In this document: piece after piece, positions 50,401-58,106 of the stretch | Layout: the number at the start of each line of letters is the position of its first letter | How positions within the stretch are numbered: the first letter of the stretch is position 1 | Assembly (NCBI GenBank): GCA_030066195.1 | Contig: JASJCB010000018.1 | Location: 1 to 64,000, forward strand | Direction of reading: 5' to 3' | DNA length: 64,000 nucleotides | Source: Acidobacteriota bacterium | GTDB taxonomy: Bacteria; Acidobacteriota; Holophagae; Acanthopleuribacterales; Acanthopleuribacteraceae | Translations under genes and position numbers: made by a program | Notes under the pieces: generated by a model | What the model was told of the DNA's origin: nothing | What the model saw: the letters and a program-made list of their open reading frames with translations, nothing else | Database searches by the model: none

Positions 50401-52092
50401 GGCGGCTACATCCGTGGAGGATCGGGCTTTTTCGAAGAGGAAGCGGTCGAAGCGCTCGCTTTGGGGATCGTAGCGGTTGACGCCGTTTTCGGTGCCCACC
50501 CAGATGTGGCCGGAACTGCCCTGGTGCAGGGAGCGAATGGAGTTACCGCTCAGGCTGCGCGGATCGTCGGGATCGTGAAGGTGACGACGGAAATCACCTG
50601 TTTCCTCGCGCCAACGGTTCAAGCCGCCGTCGGTTCCCGCCCATAAATAACCCAAGCCGTCCACCAACAGGGTGAACACTATATCGTTGCTCAGGGAACC
50701 GGCGTCATCGGGGTCTTCTCTAAAAATTTTGATCGCACCGGTTTTAGGGTTCAGGCGGTTCAGGCCCATGGCGGTTCCGGCCCACACCATGCCGTTGTTC
50801 TCTACGGCCGTCGAATACACGGTGTTGTGGGACAGGCTCCTCGGGTTGTTGCGGTTATGCCGGTAATGAGTAAACTTTTTGGTGGCGGGGTCCATGCGCC
50901 CCAGACCGGATTCAGTAGCCACCCACAAGCTGCCGTCGGGGTGTTCGGCAAAGTTCCAGACCACATCGCCGCCCAAGCTGTGCTTGTTGCCGGGGCGCCG
51001 GCTGAAGGCCTCGATCAAGCTGGTGCGCGGGTTCCAAATGCTGATGCCGTTGCCGTGCGCGCCCACCCACAGAAGGCCGCCGCGATCCACCATCAAGGCA
51101 TATACCGTGTTGTGGCCCAGGCTCTTCAAGCGCGTGGGGTCATGGCGGTGATGGTGGAAGACGCCGGCGTCTACATCGAAATAATCCAGTCCGTCTGCCG
51201 TCGCCAGCCAGAGATTGCCGGAATCATCGACAATCAGGTCATGTAGTCTGTTGCTTGCGGGCGTGTTGGTTTTCTTGGGATCGTGTCGCCAAACGCGCAC
51301 CTTCCGATCCGCGGGATGGTATTGAAACAATCCCTCGGTGGTGGCCAGCCATAGCGCATCGCCTACACCCGAGGCGATCTTGCGAACCGGGGGTTTCCGG
51401 CCGTCCGCGAGTGTCAGATCGAGAGGGGTGAAAATTTCCGATTGGGGATCGAAGGTTGCCGCCCCTTCCTCCAAACCCAGCCAGTAGCGGTTTTGGCCGT
51501 CGATATAAAGAGTTCGTACCCGGTTGTCCGGCAGGGAGGCAGGATTGGACTTATCGTTTCGCCATATTTTGAAGGTTTCCGTGCCCGCATCGAAGCGGTT
51601 GAGACCGTTGAAAGTGGTTATCCAAAGGGCGCCGTCCTGGTCTTCAGCAAAACCGGTGACATCGTTACTGCTCAGAGAATCGGGTTTGGCCGCGTCATGG
51701 GCAAACACCCGGATCGTGTCCTCGATGGTATCGATGCGGGCAAGACCGGAAAGAGTGCCCGCCCAGATGTTTCCCTGACGATCTTCATAGACGGTAGAAA
51801 CGTAATTGTTGGGCAGGCCGTCGCGGTTGGTGTAGACACGGAAACGTTCACCGTCATAGCGATTGAGACCGAACTCGGTGCCGATCCACACGAACCCCCG
51901 GCTGTCTTGCATGATGCTGTAGATCCACTCCTGGGAAAGGCCGTCCTCGGTGGTAAGGTGCTCAAAACGGAGTTCGCCCGTCTGTGCTGTTAACGGCAGG
52001 CTCCCCAAGTAAAAGCAGCAAAGCCCGAACAGGGCCGACAAGGGGAACCCAAATATGAAACGTCCATTCAAGAGTGACAAGGAATGACGCAA
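47470..52092 (-). CDS. Giant beta-propeller sensor with PAS, GGDEF and EAL domains
   Basis: 1540-aa c-di-GMP enzyme with the same periplasmic sensor plan as the two hybrid kinases. Hydrophobic export segment near residues 12-36, Reg_prop repeats to about 720, a Y_Y_Y domain to about 800, one membrane helix at about 805-825. Two PAS/PAC domains follow (about 845-970 and 975-1095). The GGDEF domain has an intact active site RLGGDEFIVLL (near 1168) and an inhibitory-site pattern RNED five residues before it. The EAL domain has VGVEALVRW (near 1298) and DDFGTGYSSLSYL, so both synthesis and breakdown of c-di-GMP look possible. The start is TTG 52092 with GGAG upstream. DUF1028 gene precedes it by 15 bp. 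Confidence 0.9.
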   Translation of the reverse strand: MRHSLSLLNGRFIFGFPLSALFGLCCFYLGSLPLTAQTGELRFEHLTTEDGLSQEWIYSIMQDSRGFVWIGTEFGLNRYDGERFRVYTNRDGLPNNYVSTVYEDRQGNIWAGTLSGLARIDTIEDTIRVFAHDAAKPDSLSSNDVTGFAEDQDGALWITTFNGLNRFDAGTETFKIWRNDKSNPASLPDNRVRTLYIDGQNRYWLGLEEGAATFDPQSEIFTPLDLTLADGRKPPVRKIASGVGDALWLATTEGLFQYHPADRKVRVWRHDPKKTNTPASNRLHDLIVDDSGNLWLATADGLDYFDVDAGVFHHHRHDPTRLKSLGHNTVYALMVDRGGLLWVGAHGNGISIWNPRTSLIEAFSRRPGNKHSLGGDVVWNFAEHPDGSLWVATESGLGRMDPATKKFTHYRHNRNNPRSLSHNTVYSTAVENNGMVWAGTAMGLNRLNPKTGAIKIFREDPDDAGSLSNDIVFTLLVDGLGYLWAGTDGGLNRWREETGDFRRHLHDPDDPRSLSGNSIRSLHQGSSGHIWVGTENGVNRYDPQSERFDRFLFEKARSSTDVAAVTAMCEAEPGVLWLGHAGTGLMKLDFRGNPFEPIATTYDQTVFPNQNLFSLLPDDRGRFWIATSRGLVRFHPDSGEIRVFDSLDGLLSNELNEGAGYRSRAGKMYFGSVRGFNAFYPEDLEPTFPPPNVTIVAIDLADRKTIQGRQKQPIVMTWEQRADFRISFAAMDYTKRGRNRYRYRLLGFHRDWREVTGKGEANYTNLGAGSYTFEVIAINSDEVPSPKPARLRIRIEPPVWRSRPVLVLYLIFFSTLAGFLIRARILKRREKERTDHELRESEKRLKLALWGSGGFMWDWNSATDEIYRKDFPELLGYEDENFSRKTLDQRSMVHPSDLFQVEKSWQDHISGKSPYFEAEYRIRSAKGTWRWIHERGMAADRDKLGRALRMSGTYKDVSEQKRTEDKIRLFAKAFENTTDAMMILNTRQVIIAVNSAFSQITGYTTFEAAGQHISVLNSNRHEADFYEHLIDMVHTTDKWEGEFWAKRKDGEEFPMWVNMSLLRDTKGMITNYVAVFSDITERKRAEEELRHLANYDVLTGLPNRTLFQDRLNQALRHAQRHDTKLALLFIDLDHFKKINDSFGHAVGDLLLKGVSRRLVDTLRNEDTVARLGGDEFIVLLEDTNDPGAAAQVAQKLLSSVEQSFTLEGQEVRVNMSIGISLYPDDGHNMETLLKNADTAMYHSKNEGRNNFQFYTEELNVRAYELLKLENALRKAVELDQLLLLYQPQFSVPDGRLVGVEALVRWDHPDKGMVSPGTFIPLAEETGVINALGAWVLDEACRQATEWNAAGIDRFTISVNLSAEQLKQRDLVETVARIMSDHQIGENQLELEITEGVMIDNRERTIETLERFREMGIRLAMDDFGTGYSSLSYLRTFPIDKLKIDRTFVKDVINNSQSAAIARTIINLAENLSLEVMAEGVETIDQLSFLNNSGCHIIQGFLLGKPLPAEMIPGLIDNEGIQLIMDQIETEDEPPIRGNPG

Positions 52093-52107
52093 AAGGCGGT
52101 CTCCATG

Positions 52108-53076
52108 TTATTGGGATTCAATCTTTTTCAGTAGGGCCTCATCATTGGGCAGCAACCCCGACTTGACAAGCCTTCGGGGCATCTTTCGCCAAACCGGCTC
52201 CTTTTCGAAAACCTGCTTGAAAAGGGGCAGCGCCTCATCCAAGCGACCCACGGTCACCATGGTATAGGCCTGCCAGAAGACGGGCTCCACCCGGTCCGGC
52301 AACATGGTGACGGCGGTTCCATAGGCTTTCAGTCCTTCCGCAATCTTGTTCTTTTCCAAGGCGACATCGCCGGCGTTCATAAATTCATAGGCGTCGTGTA
52401 CCGCCAACAACCGTTTGAGTTCCTTCAGCGGCGTCGGATGATCGTCCACTCGCAGATCCACGATGCGGCCCTCCCAAGCATGCTTGGGCTTGTCGGCGGA
52501 GACCACCACCATGGCTGCCGACTGGCGCCCGCGCAAATCGCCGCCCTCGGCCTGGGCCGCTTCCAGGGCGGCCATGAGCCGATGGGCCAAAGGACCTTTC
52601 GCGGCCGTAAAGGCTTTTTCCATGGCCGCGCAAACGGTATCCTTCAACATGATATTGGCCTGGATGCTGAAATATTTCCCCTGGCGATCACAGGCGTAAT
52701 CGATGCAACTCTTCCCGGTGAATCCGGCCGCGCGTCCCTTGGCATCTACAAAACCGACCTGGCGCACGGCGCGGCCCTCGTCCTCCTCGGTCAGGCGCTC
52801 GAGCGCGCCGGTCGGCGATTCCCCGGCTGCCATGGCGTCCAATCCCAAGGGCCCGTAGGCAGCGCGGGTAAACGACTGCGTGGCCACCACTCCGACACCG
52901 GGCCGGACCCAAAGCACCCCGGAACCCACGCTGAACCAATGGGATTGCACCGCGCCGCCCAATTGCCCGGTGCCTGGATCGTAGGCAACGATCGAATAGG
53001 TATGGGCTAATTCAGAGGGCTTCGGCACGACTCCGGGATCGCCGAGAACCAGACAACAAATCAATAAACCGATCAT
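52108..53076 (-). CDS. DUF1028 (Ntn-hydrolase-like) secreted protein with TPR tail
   Basis: 322-aa protein. A short signal peptide (MIGLLICCLVLGDPG) is followed by a DUF1028 domain (about residues 22-215): 'THTYSIVAYDPGTGQLGGA'-like start, GSGVLWVRPGVGVVATQS and a GRAAGFTGKSCIDYA segment. DUF1028 is predicted to be an Ntn-hydrolase fold; its substrate is unknown. The last 90 residues hold TPR-like helices (EFMNAGDVALEKNKIAEGL, 'PVFWQAYTMVTVGRLDEALP'), a combination seen in related proteins. ATG 53076 has GGAG upstream. It is 15 bp before the GGDEF/EAL gene on the same strand. Confidence 0.82.
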   Translation of the reverse strand: MIGLLICCLVLGDPGVVPKPSELAHTYSIVAYDPGTGQLGGAVQSHWFSVGSGVLWVRPGVGVVATQSFTRAAYGPLGLDAMAAGESPTGALERLTEEDEGRAVRQVGFVDAKGRAAGFTGKSCIDYACDRQGKYFSIQANIMLKDTVCAAMEKAFTAAKGPLAHRLMAALEAAQAEGGDLRGRQSAAMVVVSADKPKHAWEGRIVDLRVDDHPTPLKELKRLLAVHDAYEFMNAGDVALEKNKIAEGLKAYGTAVTMLPDRVEPVFWQAYTMVTVGRLDEALPLFKQVFEKEPVWRKMPRRLVKSGLLPNDEALLKKIESQ

Positions 53077-53278
53077 ATGAACTCCAAGCGACAGCGGGTG
53101 TCGGAGGCGGATACACCCTGGGGAAAAGTGCTAAAAGGCAGATGCTAAGGATCAAACCCCTTCATTTTCCCTTATCTTAGCCGTTTTAGCAAAAAATTGT
53201 TGCGCTGAATATTTGTGACAAGCGCCCAGAGTTTTCGCCTCGCCTCGCCCGGAGGGCGATTCTCGGCTTGCATGTCCT

Positions 53279-53800
53279 TTATTCGGTTTTTTTACCGGTT
53301 TTGTCGATGGTGAACCAGGTCCCGCCTTCCACGCGTTTGTGCTCGCCGTCTTGCACCGTTTGACAGCCCTCGCAAACCCGAGCGCGCCCGTCTTTGAACG
53401 GTTGGGCAAAATCGAACGCGGCGGAGATGACGATCTCACCCGCCGGATTGAAATAACCCATTTTCCCCTCGGCAACGAAACGGGCCAAGCCTTCCTGGAA
53501 ATAGTCCGGCCCGTTGTCGAAGGGAAACGGCCGCAATAGGATCTTGCCCCTGCGATCGATATAGGCCCAACCCTGATCATCGAAGACGGCGGCGCCGCCG
53601 TCGGCGTGAAAATCGAGGGCCATTTTAAAGCGGGGCTCGATCACCACCTGTCCGGCTTCATCGCGGAAACCCCACAGGTCGCCTTGCGAAAACGGCTCCA
53701 GGGAGCCCGACGCTACCTGGGCGGGCTCGGACTGTTCCACCGGCTCCGGCCCGTTACACGCGATCAACAATACAAACGCGAGCAATGATCCCGCGTACAT
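53279..53800 (-). CDS. WG-repeat lipoprotein, candidate Tae4 immunity protein
   Basis: 173-aa lipoprotein: MYAGSLLAFVLLIACNG has a lipobox with Cys16. The mature part has WG-type repeats, LWGFRDEAGQVVIEPRF and GWAYIDRRGKILLRPF, then 'KMGYFNPAGEIVISAAF', each about 30-40 residues, predicted all-beta. The C-terminus has CEGCQ and 'GGTWFTIDKTGKK'. ATG 53800 with GAGG upstream lies only 5 bp after the stop of the amidase-effector gene. A periplasmic, membrane-tethered partner directly behind a peptidoglycan amidase is the position expected of an immunity protein. It is not similar to known Tai4 proteins as far as I can tell, so this role is inference. Confidence 0.7.
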   Translation of the reverse strand: MYAGSLLAFVLLIACNGPEPVEQSEPAQVASGSLEPFSQGDLWGFRDEAGQVVIEPRFKMALDFHADGGAAVFDDQGWAYIDRRGKILLRPFPFDNGPDYFQEGLARFVAEGKMGYFNPAGEIVISAAFDFAQPFKDGRARVCEGCQTVQDGEHKRVEGGTWFTIDKTGKKTE

Positions 53801-53805
53801 TGTCC

Positions 53806-54252
53806 TCAAGCTTGCCACAATTCCACCTTGTCGGCTCGCGGCCAATAACACTGATAGGAGCACCCGCTGCCGTTCCAAAGATCGGCGTGTCCCGTTGCAT
53901 CGGACCAACCGGTCACGTCGAAGAGAATGATGCCCCTGAGACCTTTGAACGATTTGGGCGGAGAACCGCCGCCGGCGACTCGGGTAGGATCGCCGTACTT
54001 TTCAACCATATAACGCCGGAACTCCCGCACGCGATAGGCATAGCGCTTACCGTCGCCGCCGCGTACGGTGCTCAGGTAGGAACGGTTGAAAGGAATGGGA
54101 TCGCCGGAATAGTTGAGCGCCCGACTGACGCGAATCACGCAAACATTCTTGATCCAGGCCCCGCGAACATTGCCGCCGATGAGGTTCTTGACCGTGATCG
54201 GATCTGAAGCGGGAAAGTGAGTCTGAAGCAGGGTGTAATCCGGTAACGGCAT
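53806..54252 (-). CDS. Tae4-type peptidoglycan amidase (type VI secretion effector family)
   Basis: 148-aa NlpC/P60-like amidase. Tae4 proteins are delivered by type VI secretion and cut the gamma-D-Glu-mDAP bond of peptidoglycan in rival cells. Catalytic Cys38 is in IKNVCVIRVSRALNYSG and His122 in DATGHADLWNG (with Asp124); IGGNV near residue 25, the middle RYAYRVREFRRYM block, GLRGIILFD and a C-terminal Cys pair (Cys131, Cys135; GCSYQCYW) also match the family as I remember Salmonella Tae4. No signal peptide, as usual for this family. ATG 54252 has AGGAG upstream. It is followed by the WG lipoprotein. No type VI structural gene is in the window. Confidence 0.85.
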   Translation of the reverse strand: MPLPDYTLLQTHFPASDPITVKNLIGGNVRGAWIKNVCVIRVSRALNYSGDPIPFNRSYLSTVRGGDGKRYAYRVREFRRYMVEKYGDPTRVAGGGSPPKSFKGLRGIILFDVTGWSDATGHADLWNGSGCSYQCYWPRADKVELWQA

Positions 54253-54348
54253 GTGCTACTCCTGTACACTTATATTTAAAGCTTACACTCCTACATGCGG
54301 AATTGCTCGGGAAAAAAGCTCAGATAACCGGCGCCGAATTCACCACCG

Positions 54349-55155
54349 TCAGTTCAACTTGAATACCCGCGCGGCGTTTTCACTGAGAAACAGCTTCTTG
54401 ATCTCGTCATCCAGGCCCAGTACGTCGAGGCAGTTGAGACAATCGGCCGGTGTAATCATGGGGTAGTTACTGCCGAAAAGTACCTTGCGCTTGCCGTGGT
54501 GTTTCATGTAATAGACCAGTTCCGGCGGATAACGCGTGGGTTTATAGGCGGAAGTATCGATATAGACATTTTCGAACTTGGTGGCAAAGGCAATCATCTC
54601 GGCAGTCCAGGGATGACCCACATGGCCGCAGACGATTTTCAAATCGGGAAAATCCAGGGCAACTCTCTCTATGTGCAGCGGGCGCCCTGTCTCCGAACCG
54701 CATAACGGACCGGTGAGTCCCACTTGCAGGCAGACGGGAACATCCAGTTCAACACACTCGCTGAACAGAGGGTAATACAGCGGATGGGTACAGGGTTTGT
54801 CCCACAACCATTGAATGACGCGCAGGGCTACAAAATCATGCTCTTTGACCCATTTGCGCAATTCACGAACGGCTTTGACAGGGTTGCGCAGGTCCACCCC
54901 GACGACACCGTGGAAAAGATCCGGGTAGGCGGAAACGTTGCGGGCCACCTGTTCGTTACTGATCATGACACCGTCGGGACCGTACCATGCGCTCATCAGG
55001 GCCTTGCCGATGCCGGCGTCCTGCATGGCCTTGACGGTGATTTCAAGCGGGATGTCTTGGGCAATCCCGCCGGTCCAACGCCGCAAGGTGGCGAAGATCG
55101 GACTTTCCAACATGGCCGAGGTAGGGTGTTGTATCCAGGCGTCAATGGTGCTCAT
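54349..55155 (-). CDS. Amidohydrolase-2 family protein
   Basis: 268-aa TIM-barrel metal-dependent hydrolase or decarboxylase (PF04909 type). Start motif IDAWIQHPT (residues 4-12) with the N-terminal metal His region, strand 'FHGVVGVDLRNPVKAVREL', DLKIVCGHVGHPW (about 176-188) with metal His, and the family ending 'VLFGSNYPMITPADCL' (about 222-237), where Asp is more usual than Asn before Tyr-Pro. The substrate is unknown; relatives act on aromatic acids and lactones. ATG 55155. It is 96 bp upstream of the amidase gene on the same strand, and separated from the sigma-like gene by a terminator. Confidence 0.82.
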   Translation of the reverse strand: MSTIDAWIQHPTSAMLESPIFATLRRWTGGIAQDIPLEITVKAMQDAGIGKALMSAWYGPDGVMISNEQVARNVSAYPDLFHGVVGVDLRNPVKAVRELRKWVKEHDFVALRVIQWLWDKPCTHPLYYPLFSECVELDVPVCLQVGLTGPLCGSETGRPLHIERVALDFPDLKIVCGHVGHPWTAEMIAFATKFENVYIDTSAYKPTRYPPELVYYMKHHGKRKVLFGSNYPMITPADCLNCLDVLGLDDEIKKLFLSENAARVFKLN

Positions 55156-55349
55156 GGGAACCTCCGAGGGGGCGCTTGCGGGTTGTCGGGAACCAGTCGA
55201 TATCAGGACCGGAAAACATGGCGACAGCCAAAAAGTGAAGGTGCATTCATTAGCCCGCTCATTCTACCATGGGAATTTGTGTAACGGCAACGCGCACCGA
55301 CCGCCCATGAGAACCCACCGAGGACGAGCCGAGCCCGTCACCGGCCTTG

Positions 55350-55379
55350 AATAAAGAAAAGAGGGGTTTACCCCCCCTC
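55350..55379 (-). terminator. Rho-independent terminator
   Basis: On the minus strand: GAGGGG, 7-nt loop, CCCCTC, then TTTTCTTTAT. It is 30 bp after the stop of the sigma-like gene, so it ends that transcript before the amidohydrolase gene. Confidence 0.75.
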
Positions 55380-55408
55380 CTTCCACATTGGCAGGTGTCG
55401 TACGGTTT

Positions 55409-55801
55409 TTATTTGGCGACGGCCGATCCCTCAAGGCATCTTGCGGCGTAAAGACGGACAAGGCATAGCTCGCGGCGGACCGTGGTCAGCGAGACGTCCA
55501 AGGCTTCGGCGGCTTCCTCGGCAGAGAAACCGGCAAACAGGCACAATTCCAGGATATGCCGACGGGGATCGCGCGGGGAACAGGTTTCCAGCCAGGCGCC
55601 TAATGCCGCCAATGATTCGGCATCCAAACCGCCGTCCACCAGCGCTGCTTCCTGCAAATGGTCACTCAGATCCGCGGACAGTTTCCGGTAAAGAGGAGAC
55701 GGTTGAATGGGAATGTCTTGAGGTGTTGCAGTTGTCTCGTGTTGACGAGGAAGAAAAGAAGGGATGGTCGTTCCGTTCGTTTGGGAGACAGATTCGAACA
55801 T
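55409..55801 (-). CDS. Sigma-70 region 4-like protein (ECF-like)
   Basis: About 130-aa protein whose last 60 residues form a sigma region 4 helix-turn-helix: RRHILELCLFAGFSAEEAAEALDVSLTTVRRELCLVRL (about 80-117 of this start), a pattern typical of the ECF-like sigma factors common in Acidobacteria and Planctomycetes. Region 2 (core-binding) is not recognisable in the N-terminal half, so it is either very divergent or absent, and the protein could be a stand-alone DNA-binding regulator. I chose ATG 55801 (GAGGAG 11 bases upstream); the frame is open to a TTG at 55939 without a ribosome site. A good terminator follows. Confidence 0.6.
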   Translation of the reverse strand: MFESVSQTNGTTIPSFLPRQHETTATPQDIPIQPSPLYRKLSADLSDHLQEAALVDGGLDAESLAALGAWLETCSPRDPRRHILELCLFAGFSAEEAAEALDVSLTTVRRELCLVRLYAARCLEGSAVAK

Positions 55802-56029
55802 GGCGTAAAGGGCTCCTCGCAAGTAATCTCGTACAGGCGGTAGATATTTCAGCAAGTTCCTTGCCGGCGCTTGAATATCCTTTATTACGGAGACACGTGG
55901 TGAAAGGTTGCCCCCGGACGAGGCCGAATTGTCACCCAACAGAGACAGTCCTTGTCATCCAGGCAAAGACTCGAGGCCGAATCAACCGAGAATTCCGGCA
56001 GTGTTCACCATGCGGTGGTAAAGAGAAGG

Positions 56030-56821
56030 CTACCGGCCCGTGCCCCGCTCCTTCAATACCTTTTTCATGATCTTCATGATCGCCTTGGCGGTAAAGGGTT
56101 TCTGTAAAATCTGGGCGTAGTCGTCCCGCTTGACCTGATCCAGGGCATAACCCGTGATGAAGTAAACCGGTATGTTATGGCCCTTGTCCTTCAGCCAGCC
56201 CACGAAATCGTAGCCGCTTTCTTCGGGCATCATGATGTCGCATAGAATCAGGTCGGGTACCCCGTGGTTCGCCAATACATCGCGGGCTTCGGCAGCGCTT
56301 TGGGCGGTATGCAACACGCCGCCGAGACTTGAAACGATCAGGCGCAACATGTCCAGAATCTGTAATTCGTCATCCACGGCGAGCACCGTCAATCCCTCAC
56401 AATCGCGGCGCAGTTCGATGGGCGAGGCCTGCACGCCGAAAATGGGGACTTCCTGCTTGTTCCAGTCGGATTCAATGGTCTTCTTCATCTTTTTATTGGT
56501 GGTTCGAATAGCCAGAAGCTTTTCGTAGCCCGGCACCCCCGGCGGCAGATCGAAGTGATTGTCGTGGGCATCCACGTAAAAGGAAGGATTGCCCTTCTCG
56601 GCCAGAAAAACCATTTTCATATGGGGGTATTTGTGATTGCCCAGGCGTAAAGCGTAACGCTGATCTTCTTTTTCGAACTCGGACCAGGCGAGCATGGCAT
56701 CCTCGTTTTGGAAGCCTTGAATGGTCTCGACCATCTTCATGGGTGGTTCCGGCGCCTTTTCCGGATAGGCGTGTTTCAGGTAGATTGCCGAAGCGCGTTT
56801 GACCAGTTGTAACAGGTTCAT
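56030..56821 (-). CDS. Response regulator with an unknown N-terminal domain
   Basis: 263-aa protein. Residues 1-140 form a domain I cannot name: an N-terminal helix pair, 'RYALRLGNHKYPHMKMVFLA' and a 'FYVDAHDNHFDLPPGVPGYEKL' segment. Residues about 145-260 are a complete CheY-like receiver: VLAVDDELQILDML, phospho-acceptor Asp in LILCDIMMPEESG (near 190), the Thr in YFITGYA, and Lys in LQKPFTAKA. The receiver is at the C-terminus, the reverse of the usual order. Its ATG overlaps the stop of the hybrid kinase (ATGA), so the two are a pair. Confidence 0.75.
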   Translation of the reverse strand: MNLLQLVKRASAIYLKHAYPEKAPEPPMKMVETIQGFQNEDAMLAWSEFEKEDQRYALRLGNHKYPHMKMVFLAEKGNPSFYVDAHDNHFDLPPGVPGYEKLLAIRTTNKKMKKTIESDWNKQEVPIFGVQASPIELRRDCEGLTVLAVDDELQILDMLRLIVSSLGGVLHTAQSAAEARDVLANHGVPDLILCDIMMPEESGYDFVGWLKDKGHNIPVYFITGYALDQVKRDDYAQILQKPFTAKAIMKIMKKVLKERGTGR

Positions 56822-58101
56822 TCGATTTTAACCATCGGGAGATAGAAGGTAAAGGTGCTCCCCTGCTGAAGTCCGGAACTGTCTGCCCATATCTTACCAC
56901 CAAGTTCGTTCAAAATCCGCTGACAAAGTGCTAAACCTACGCCGATTCCGCGGGTCATGAATTCGAAGTTTCCTGATTTATGATGGTTGACGTCACAAAC
57001 CTGGTAGAACTCATCGAAGATCAGGGTGAGATCCTCTTGTTTGAGGCCGATACCGTTATCCTCGATTTGGAAATAGGCTTTTTCGCCGTCCTGGTGTGTA
57101 CGCACGGTGATCCGCCCCTTATCGGGAGTGAAACAAATGGCATTTTTCAGCAGATTGGTAAAGATTTGATCCAACATATTTTTGTCCGCTAAAACGTAAA
57201 CCGGCTCATCATTCAACTCGTTGACCAGTGTCAAGTTGCGTATCTGCATGAAGTAGGTCAGCGTGGCGTAGACCTTGATGAACGCGTGGTTCAGGTCTAC
57301 CTTGACCAGGTTCAAAGGGGACCGCCTGGTCTTGTGCAGACGGTTGAGGTCGGTAATCTTATCGATCAATTCGCGCATTTGCTGAAGTTTCGAGTAGGCA
57401 ATCTGTAAAAGTCGTTGCTGGTCCTCGTTGATATCGCCGATCATGCCTTCCAAAAGCAGCTCAATATAGCCCTTGGAGATGGACAAAGGCGTGCGCAATT
57501 CGTGCGAGGTAATGGTCACGATATTTTCTTTCAGCCGCGTCAGCCGCTGCAATTCCAAGTTCCAGTCCTGGCTTTGTTGATAGGCGTTTTGTAATGCCTC
57601 TTTGTTGGCGGTCAGTTCGCGGTTGGTGTGCTCCAATTCTTCGACCTTGTTGCCCAACTGATCGATCAGGTCCACATTGAAATCTTTGAGGATCTGGTCC
57701 TTGGCCTTGGGGTCGGAGGTCTCGCGTTTACCCTCCAGATATTTGCGTATACTGTCGGCAAAAGTGGAGGCATCGATGGGCTTCTCGATATATCCGTCAC
57801 AACCGGCCACCAGCGCCTTGTCCCGGTCGCGGCTACTGCTTTTGGCAGTGAGCGCCACGATGGGGATTTCCTTCAACTCCGGCACCGATTTGATCTTGGC
57901 GGCAGCGCCCAAACCGTCCAGGTAGGGCAGGTCCAGGTCCATGAGAATGAGATCGGGATGCAGGTCGGTGGCACGCTTGATGCCCTTGATGCCGTCGTGC
58001 GCCTGCGAGATGGTGAAGCCTTGCGGTTCCAGGATTTTTTTGACCAGGCGTTGATTGAATTCGTTGTCTTCGATATACAGTATATGGGCGTTCAGCGGCA
58101 T
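56818..58101 (-). CDS. Hybrid histidine kinase with N-terminal receiver
   Basis: 427-aa cytoplasmic protein. Receiver at residues 5-120 (ILYIEDNEFNQRLVKKIL; Asp in LILMDLDLPYLDG near 53; Thr-Ala-Lys; Lys-Pro). A coiled-coil linker (about 145-190) leads to HisKA 'TITSHELRTPLSISKGYIEL' (His near 201). The HATPase has NLLKNAICFTPDKG, IEDNGIGLKQ and RGIGVGLALCQRI. ATG 58101 follows a GAAGGG sequence inside tsaE's last codons; tsaE ends at 58107, so the genes are almost joined. It is followed by the receiver protein with a 4-bp overlap. With no membrane part, input probably reaches it through its own receiver. Confidence 0.87.
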   Translation of the reverse strand: MPLNAHILYIEDNEFNQRLVKKILEPQGFTISQAHDGIKGIKRATDLHPDLILMDLDLPYLDGLGAAAKIKSVPELKEIPIVALTAKSSSRDRDKALVAGCDGYIEKPIDASTFADSIRKYLEGKRETSDPKAKDQILKDFNVDLIDQLGNKVEELEHTNRELTANKEALQNAYQQSQDWNLELQRLTRLKENIVTITSHELRTPLSISKGYIELLLEGMIGDINEDQQRLLQIAYSKLQQMRELIDKITDLNRLHKTRRSPLNLVKVDLNHAFIKVYATLTYFMQIRNLTLVNELNDEPVYVLADKNMLDQIFTNLLKNAICFTPDKGRITVRTHQDGEKAYFQIEDNGIGLKQEDLTLIFDEFYQVCDVNHHKSGNFEFMTRGIGVGLALCQRILNELGGKIWADSSGLQQGSTFTFYLPMVKIE

Positions 58102-58106
58102 GGCGG

